Shown here piece by piece: positions 53,459 through 57,892 of a stretch of DNA of 57,892 nucleotides. The stretch's first letter is position 1. Each line of letters opens with the position of its first letter. The notes under the pieces are model-generated. The model saw only the letters and a list, made by a program, of their open reading frames with translations. It was not told where the DNA came from and searched no databases. Origin of the DNA: Desulfovibrionaceae bacterium. GTDB taxonomy: Bacteria; Desulfobacterota; Desulfovibrionia; Desulfovibrionales; Desulfovibrionaceae. The stretch lies in contig JAVHLG010000007.1 in the NCBI GenBank assembly GCA_031082225.1, forward strand, positions 31,663 through 89,554, in the 5' to 3' direction. The translations under genes and the position numbers were made by a program.

Positions 53459-53600
53459 TCGGCTTGATGCGACGACTTTCCGCGACGGCCTTTTGCCGTG
53501 GCGGCTTGAAATCCCGGCCGCGCCGGGGGACTCTGGCCGGGCGGGCCTGGCCGGCTTGACGCGCCGACTCCCGCGACGGCCTTGCCCCGTCCCGACGTGG
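53429..53600. repeat. Imperfect tandem duplication at the end of the second epimerase gene
   Basis: GGCTTGAAATCCCGGC occurs at 53429 and 53503 (74 bp apart). The following block, GGCTTGAYGCGMCGACT through GACGGCCTT, recurs from 53461 and 53553, so the second unit has gained about 18 bp. The first unit includes the final codons and stop of the epimerase gene. Confidence 0.8.
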
Positions 53601-53658
53601 GGCGGCCTGAGGCAGGGCCGCTGCGTCAGGCCTGCACACAGCGGAGAAAGGAGGAGGC

Positions 53659-54948
53659 GTGTCCAGGCAGGAAGAACATCCGGTGCATGATCCCGCAGTC
53701 CCGGCGGCCGGTTCCCCGGCCCCCACCGCCCCCGGCCGGGCCTTCCCGGGGGTGGCGTTTCACGCCCCGGGCGAGCCGAGCCGGGGCGCCGTGCTCGATG
53801 TGGGCCTCAAATGCCCCCATTCCTGCGCCTTTTGCTATTACAGCTATTATGACGGCGGACCTTCGCAGTTCACGGGCATCCGCCGCGCCCCCATGCGCCC
53901 GACCGAGGCCTGCCTGGAGATCGTGCGCGCCGTGGCGGACAATGGCCTGACGCATCTGGACATCACCGGCGGGGAGCCCACGGTGCATCCCGGACTGCCG
54001 CAGATCGTGGCCGAGGCCGCCCGGCAGGGCCTGGCCGTGCGGTGCATCACCCTCGGGCAATTCCTTTTGCGCGAGCGCGAAGGCCGCCCACTCCTTGACC
54101 TGCTGCTGGACAACGGCCTGACGGACATCCTGTTTTCCCTGCACGCCGCCGACCCGCAGGCCTTCCGCGAAACCTGCGGCGGGGCCCTTGAGTCCGTGTT
54201 TGCAGCCATGGACGTCCTTGATGGGCGCGGATTCCAGTATGCCTGCAACACCGTAATCATGGAGCGCAACCGGCGCGACCTGCCGCGCATCGCGCGACTG
54301 GCCGTCTCCCGGGGCGTCTACGCCATCAACTTCATCGCCTTCAACGCCTACCACGCCTGGCGCGGCCAGGAGCAGGCCGCAGCCCTGGAGGCGTCCTACA
54401 CGAAAATACGGCCGTTCCTGGAAGAGGCCGTGGCCATCCTTTATGCGGGCGGGGTGGCCGTGAACATCCGCTATGTGCCGCTGTGCGCCTTTCCGTCCCT
54501 GGCCCGGCATGTGGTGGGGGTGTTGGGCGTGGCCTACGATCCCTACGAATGGCGCAACCGCTGCCTGAATATCGACAAGCCTGCTGCGTACTGCGCCGAA
54601 CCACTGCCCATCCCGGCATCCGGGGTACGCCCGGCCTACGCCTTTACCAGGTTGCAGGCCTCATCCCTGGACGGCACGGCCCTGTGCGGCATGCGCGGGG
54701 CCCACTTCAAGCTTTTTCCAGCCCAATGCGCGGACTGTCCGGCCCGGGAGGCCTGCGACGGCGTGGATCCGGTCTATCTGTCCAGGCACGGGGCCGGTGA
54801 ATTTTCCCCGCTGCAGGCGACCGTCCAGGGTCCGCTGCTCGCAGCCAGGCTTGGCTATGCGCCGCCCTTTCTGGTCAAGACGACGCCCGAGGCCGACATG
54901 CGGGGGGCCATGGCCGCGCAACGATCCGAAATCGGTTCAAGATCATGA
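53659..54948 (+). CDS. Radical SAM enzyme in the sugar cluster
   Basis: 429 residues. The cluster motif CPHSCAFCYY gives Cys52, Cys56 and Cys59, with DITGGEPTVHPGL for SAM binding. C-terminal cysteines (RCLNIDKPAAYC, CGMRG, QCADCPAREACDG) suggest an auxiliary SPASM/Twitch-like cluster. The start is GTG 53659 with AAAGGAGGAGG upstream, one of the strongest ribosome sites here. The substrate is unknown. The cluster suggests a sugar or a glycosylated surface component, but peptide modification is also possible. Confidence 0.92.
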   Translation: MSRQEEHPVHDPAVPAAGSPAPTAPGRAFPGVAFHAPGEPSRGAVLDVGLKCPHSCAFCYYSYYDGGPSQFTGIRRAPMRPTEACLEIVRAVADNGLTHLDITGGEPTVHPGLPQIVAEAARQGLAVRCITLGQFLLREREGRPLLDLLLDNGLTDILFSLHAADPQAFRETCGGALESVFAAMDVLDGRGFQYACNTVIMERNRRDLPRIARLAVSRGVYAINFIAFNAYHAWRGQEQAAALEASYTKIRPFLEEAVAILYAGGVAVNIRYVPLCAFPSLARHVVGVLGVAYDPYEWRNRCLNIDKPAAYCAEPLPIPASGVRPAYAFTRLQASSLDGTALCGMRGAHFKLFPAQCADCPAREACDGVDPVYLSRHGAGEFSPLQATVQGPLLAARLGYAPPFLVKTTPEADMRGAMAAQRSEIGSRS

Positions 54949-55106
54949 TGCCATGCTGCAGTCAGATCGTTTGCCCGGAGATGGTCATCCTCTGACCGAC
55001 AGGTCACGAACACGGTGTGGCGGTTATCACCTGAGTGGTGTCGGGAATCAGGTCGGCGGCGTCGCGTAGCAGCGACACGCGCTCGCGCTCCAGAAGCACC
55101 GCACGC
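54949..55106. other. Gap between the radical SAM and FkbM genes
   Basis: 158 bp. A short minus-strand frame ending at 55004 reads AILLRGACLLGLERAVLLER... with a stop and looks like a protein tail, but it runs into the FkbM gene in another frame and has no good start. It may be a remnant gene overwritten when the FkbM gene arrived. Confidence 0.35.
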
Positions 55107-56231
55107 TCAAGGCCGAGCAGGCAGGCCCCTCGCAAGAGAATCGCCATGCCGCCCTGCGACAACACGCGGGCGGGCATACAGGATCGTTTCCGTATGCATG
55201 GATGAATGGTGGCCGATATAATAATCATATTCCCTGACGATGCTTTCAATGAATTCTTGCAACTCCCAAAGATGCGACGGCTTGTGGTAGATGGATATCT
55301 GCAATTTCGGATGATGCCTGGCGATGGTCTCGCGTGCGCCTTGCAACGCCTCAAGCTCAGCCCCTTCAATGTCCATCTTGATCAGATGCACCGGCGTTTG
55401 TTTCTGATTGACGAAAGAATCGATAGCAATTACTTCAATCACTTCCATTCCATCCGGATCCACCCGATGGGATCCCGGAGAACCTGGGCAATCGGCATTG
55501 AAGCGCAACGTTTCCTCATGCGACCACGCCCCTTTTTCCACGAGCTCAATGGCGTTTTGATAGCGCCTTGTATGGTGCTGGAATCTGCTTTTATTTGATG
55601 GTGACGGCTCAAAGGAAAACACCTTGCACATGCCGTGTGTTTTTTCCACAAAAAAAATTGCTGTATCTCCATCCAACCCGCCTATGTCCAAAATCACATC
55701 GCCAGGGCAGGCGCAGACCTTTGGGTGGTCATATTGCGCATAGTCCGATTGTTCAATTCCGCCCCAGAATCCGTCGATATAAATCCCGGCAAGTTGCCGG
55801 TACATCCTGCGCGACGTTTCATCCCCCAGGGCCGCCATGGCCTTTTCGAGATTCGCGGTATGCCCGGCCAGAGTATTTTGAGGGGAAAAATGATCATCCG
55901 GCCGATAATAATAGATGGCTTCGCTATCTGGAAGGATATCTCGCAGTTGGAGGAAAATGTCGGTTTCGTACGTGCTGGCGATCACCACGGGTCTGTTGCA
56001 ACCTTTCAGGCAATCCGGCAAACAGATGGGGATGCCGTCTAATATACCTCCAACCTTGTAAACGTCGTTATCAATGACTGCCTCGACGGAAACCCCGCCC
56101 AAGCGAAGCGTTTCGATTGCATCCTTGCCCCGTCCGCCCGCACCGAAGACAAAAGCCCGTTCGAAAGGAAAATGTGAATTGCCCTTTCCAACCACGCGAC
56201 CAGGATGTTTTGGCTTAAATGAGGTGTTCAT
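55107..56231 (-). CDS. FkbM-family methyltransferase with N-terminal Rossmann domain
   Basis: 374 residues from ATG 56231, which has GGAGG 8 bp upstream. The N-terminal half is a CoA/nucleotide-sugar-type Rossmann domain (RAFVFGAGGRGKDAIETL, VVIASTYETDIFLQLRDIL). The C-terminal half is FkbM: DVILDIGGLDGDTAIFF, VFSFEPSPSN, IDSFVNQ, LIKMDIEGAELEALQGA. It likely O-methylates a surface sugar. GC is visibly lower than in its neighbours. The last roughly 20 residues (RPRVVAGRHGDSLARGLPARP) are in GC-rich sequence beyond the usual FkbM end, as if the frame ran on into resident DNA. Confidence 0.9.
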   Translation of the reverse strand: MNTSFKPKHPGRVVGKGNSHFPFERAFVFGAGGRGKDAIETLRLGGVSVEAVIDNDVYKVGGILDGIPICLPDCLKGCNRPVVIASTYETDIFLQLRDILPDSEAIYYYRPDDHFSPQNTLAGHTANLEKAMAALGDETSRRMYRQLAGIYIDGFWGGIEQSDYAQYDHPKVCACPGDVILDIGGLDGDTAIFFVEKTHGMCKVFSFEPSPSNKSRFQHHTRRYQNAIELVEKGAWSHEETLRFNADCPGSPGSHRVDPDGMEVIEVIAIDSFVNQKQTPVHLIKMDIEGAELEALQGARETIARHHPKLQISIYHKPSHLWELQEFIESIVREYDYYIGHHSSMHTETILYARPRVVAGRHGDSLARGLPARP

Positions 56232-56888
56232 CCCCTTCCTCCCATCAATGCGGCAATTTCCTCTCTGTTGCAAAAACCTGGCCCACGCCGAATCAACCTC
56301 GATCTCACCTTGCTCTTCCCACACTATTGAGGCAGCGACAAATGGTTAAACAGGTTTTCCGAAAGGTTAAGCTATGTCGGGTGCTGTTCATGTCGCCCTC
56401 GAGGCCATGTGTTCTTCTGTGCTACGTCCATGGGTCGGAGACCGTCAATGGCCGCCTGCGGCTGGCGCTTATCGAAGATGGCGCACAGGGCATGTACGTG
56501 AAGACCTTCGATGTCACCTCGCCATGCTGGCTTCTACGCATCGTCATGGCCTTGGTTTTCACGGAAATCCTCCACGCCTGGTCCTCGTGCTCAATCGGCC
56601 CGCCTGAGGGCCATGGATTCACCAACTTCACCAGTTGTCCCAAATGCCGCGAGCATCCCTGCCTGCTCTCGGAACCCGGCAAATCAGTTCGAATCAGACA
56701 ATCCCCCTGTTCGAAAGGAGCACCCTCAAATGGAGGGAAACCATGCTTGGCTTGGGAATGAAAATCGGGTAGATTCCTGCCGTGGGAGAAGGGCGGAAAG
56801 AAACACCTTACTTTTCAACATCTTCTCGTAATTTCAAGATTTTTCTGATAATTTCGAGTCCGAGCCCGCCTTCCCAAACGGATGACCC
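56232..56888. other. 657-bp region with no supported gene
   Basis: Intermediate GC. Several overlapping frames of 60-180 codons exist on both strands, but none has a ribosome site with a recognisable protein. One plus-strand frame around 56450-56680 (NGRLRLALIEDGAQGMYVKTF..., CPKCREHPCLL) looks most protein-like and may be a decayed gene. It separates the sugar cluster from the DnaA-like gene. Confidence 0.45.
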
Positions 56889-57892
56889 GTGCTGAAAAAC
56901 GCCTTACGACAACATCTTTCACGAGCCTGCCCGGAGCAGGATCTGAGACGTTGGTATGACCCTCTCGAAGTTGAGGTGATTGAACCAATTCAAGTATTTT
57001 CCGTCGAATTCCCGCATCCTTACTTTGCCCAATGGTTTGGGCAAAATGTGCAGGATATTTTTGAAAAAGAGGTCTCAGAATTTATCGGATCTGGATATAT
57101 TTTGCAATATCATTGCAAAACCATCTCAACAACCGGTGCAAAGGGTCCAGCTTTTACTGATTTTATCAGTCATATTGATTTCCCATATGGACACGGATTT
57201 ATTTTCGATACGTATTTTACAAATGAAAAAAATTATTTTCCTCTATCTCTGGCAAAAGAAATTACAAAAGACAAAGGTATTAAATATAATCCTTTCATAA
57301 TTTGTGGTCCATCAGGTACTGGGAAAACACATCTATTAAAATCTATAGCAAATGAAATTAGTCGACATAATAGTCATAAAGCAATTTTTTTCGGAACAAT
57401 AGACGATGTACAGAATATTTACACTGTGAAATTTCCCGGTAAAACATACGACGCAAGAAAATATTTACAAAATCATGAATGGCTTTTCATTGATGATTTT
57501 CAAACTTGTAGAAAATATATTGAATTTCAAGATGAATTACTTTTGCTTTTTAATTTTTTTTTCGACAAGAAAAGACAGATGGTTTTCAGTTCGTCAGAAC
57601 GCATTTCTTCCTTCGATTTCATGCATTCAACTTTACGTTCACGTCTTGAATGGGGCTTAATCGTTCATTTAAAAGAACCTGACCTTGATGTACGTGTAGA
57701 TTTCATAGATAATATAAATAAGGTAAAAAAACTTGGTCTTGATAATGAGAAAATTTTAACCCTTGCAAGAAGATTCGAAAACATAAGAAAATTACGCGGT
57801 ATTTTGTTAAAAATTTCTGCTTATAGTGAGCATATGCAGCGTGACCAGATCAATGAAATTGAATTCAAAAGAATTATAAGACAAAGCGATGA
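56889..57892 (+). CDS. DnaA-like AAA+ protein, 3' end outside the window
   Basis: Open from GTG 56889 through the last base (334 codons seen). The N-terminus resembles DnaA domain I (ALRQHLSRACPEQDLRRWYDPL, PHPYFAQWFGQNVQDIF). The AAA+ part has FIFDTYFTNEKNYFPLSLAK, Walker A CGPSGTGKTHLL, Walker B WLFIDDFQ, sensor 1 MVFSSSERISS and the arginine-finger segment LRSRLEWGLIVHL. The DNA-binding domain IV is not in view, so initiator versus regulatory (Hda-like) role is open. The first 30 codons or so are GC-balanced while the rest is about one-third GC. Confidence 0.85.
   Translation, partial: MLKNALRQHLSRACPEQDLRRWYDPLEVEVIEPIQVFSVEFPHPYFAQWFGQNVQDIFEKEVSEFIGSGYILQYHCKTISTTGAKGPAFTDFISHIDFPYGHGFIFDTYFTNEKNYFPLSLAKEITKDKGIKYNPFIICGPSGTGKTHLLKSIANEISRHNSHKAIFFGTIDDVQNIYTVKFPGKTYDARKYLQNHEWLFIDDFQTCRKYIEFQDELLLLFNFFFDKKRQMVFSSSERISSFDFMHSTLRSRLEWGLIVHLKEPDLDVRVDFIDNINKVKKLGLDNEKILTLARRFENIRKLRGILLKISAYSEHMQRDQINEIEFKRIIRQSD

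Noticed and set aside
55004-55369. Minus-strand 121-codon frame beside the FkbM gene
   Set aside because: Its first two thirds are an out-of-frame reading of FkbM. Only the last roughly 45 codons look protein-like and they have no start, so it is noted only as a possible remnant.
56374-56682. Short overlapping frames on both strands upstream of the DnaA-like gene
   Set aside because: No ribosome sites, no recognisable domains, and the frames contradict one another. Kept as a region without a supported gene.

Overview
The window is most likely chromosomal DNA from a high-GC sulfate-reducing Desulfovibrionaceae-type bacterium (Desulfovibrio and relatives). This rests on a dissimilatory-type ATP sulfurylase gene with a very strong ribosome site, a DUF39 (aspartate-semialdehyde sulfurtransferase-type) gene used for homocysteine synthesis in such organisms, many two-component and cyclic-di-GMP proteins, and GC-rich codon use almost throughout. 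The species cannot be fixed from sequence alone.

Layout. 1-1.8 kb: the end of an unknown gene and an amidohydrolase. 1.8-3.3 kb: sat with its own promoter candidate and a strong terminator. 3.5-6.8 kb: a four-gene polar amino-acid ABC importer. 6.9-9.8 kb: an anaerobic sulfatase maturase directly followed by its probable substrate, a Tat-exported sulfatase with a C-S-P-S-R active site. 9.9-16.4 kb (minus strand): a run starting with a 37-residue basic mini-protein, then an FmdB zinc ribbon, purB, pyrE, an L,D-transpeptidase-fold protein with an NTF2-like tail, an anchored coiled-coil protein and a TIM-barrel protein. 16.5-18.1 kb: the DUF39 gene and a small membrane protein. 18.1-24.5 kb (minus): a tightly overlapping operon cpoB-dprA-unknown-HDOD-GGDEF-xerC-small membrane protein. 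24.6-29.0 kb: an unknown polytopic membrane protein, a TrmA/RlmD-type RNA methyltransferase and a sensor histidine kinase.

29.0-31.4 kb is a small AT-richer accessory island. The last 171 bp of the histidine kinase gene occur twice, about 1.16 kb apart, with a RelE/ParE-like toxin and a probable new antitoxin between them. Just outside the second copy lies a zinc-ribbon protein with a nucleoside 2-deoxyribosyltransferase/TIR-like domain of the kind found in antiviral effectors. Four of the five differences between the two 171-bp copies are synonymous. The second copy therefore looks like the tail of a different functional allele brought in with the island, not a simple local duplication. This is the best candidate for an undescribed system.

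31.4-50.9 kb: a MacAB-like efflux operon, a phosphohexomutase, hflKC, a small exported protein, an MltA lytic transglycosylase, a PAS-GAF-PAS-GGDEF-EAL protein, an iron alcohol dehydrogenase, a MATE exporter, a DUF2156 protein, a solute-symporter/histidine-kinase fusion with a small membrane partner, and a CheY-like regulator.

51.2-56.2 kb is a surface-sugar cluster: two short-chain epimerases, the second with Phe in place of the catalytic Tyr, a radical SAM enzyme and a lower-GC FkbM methyltransferase. The first epimerase appears to be translated by coupling to a 23-codon leader ORF. 56.9 kb to the end: a DnaA-like AAA+ protein, open at the window edge, whose body is strongly AT-rich.
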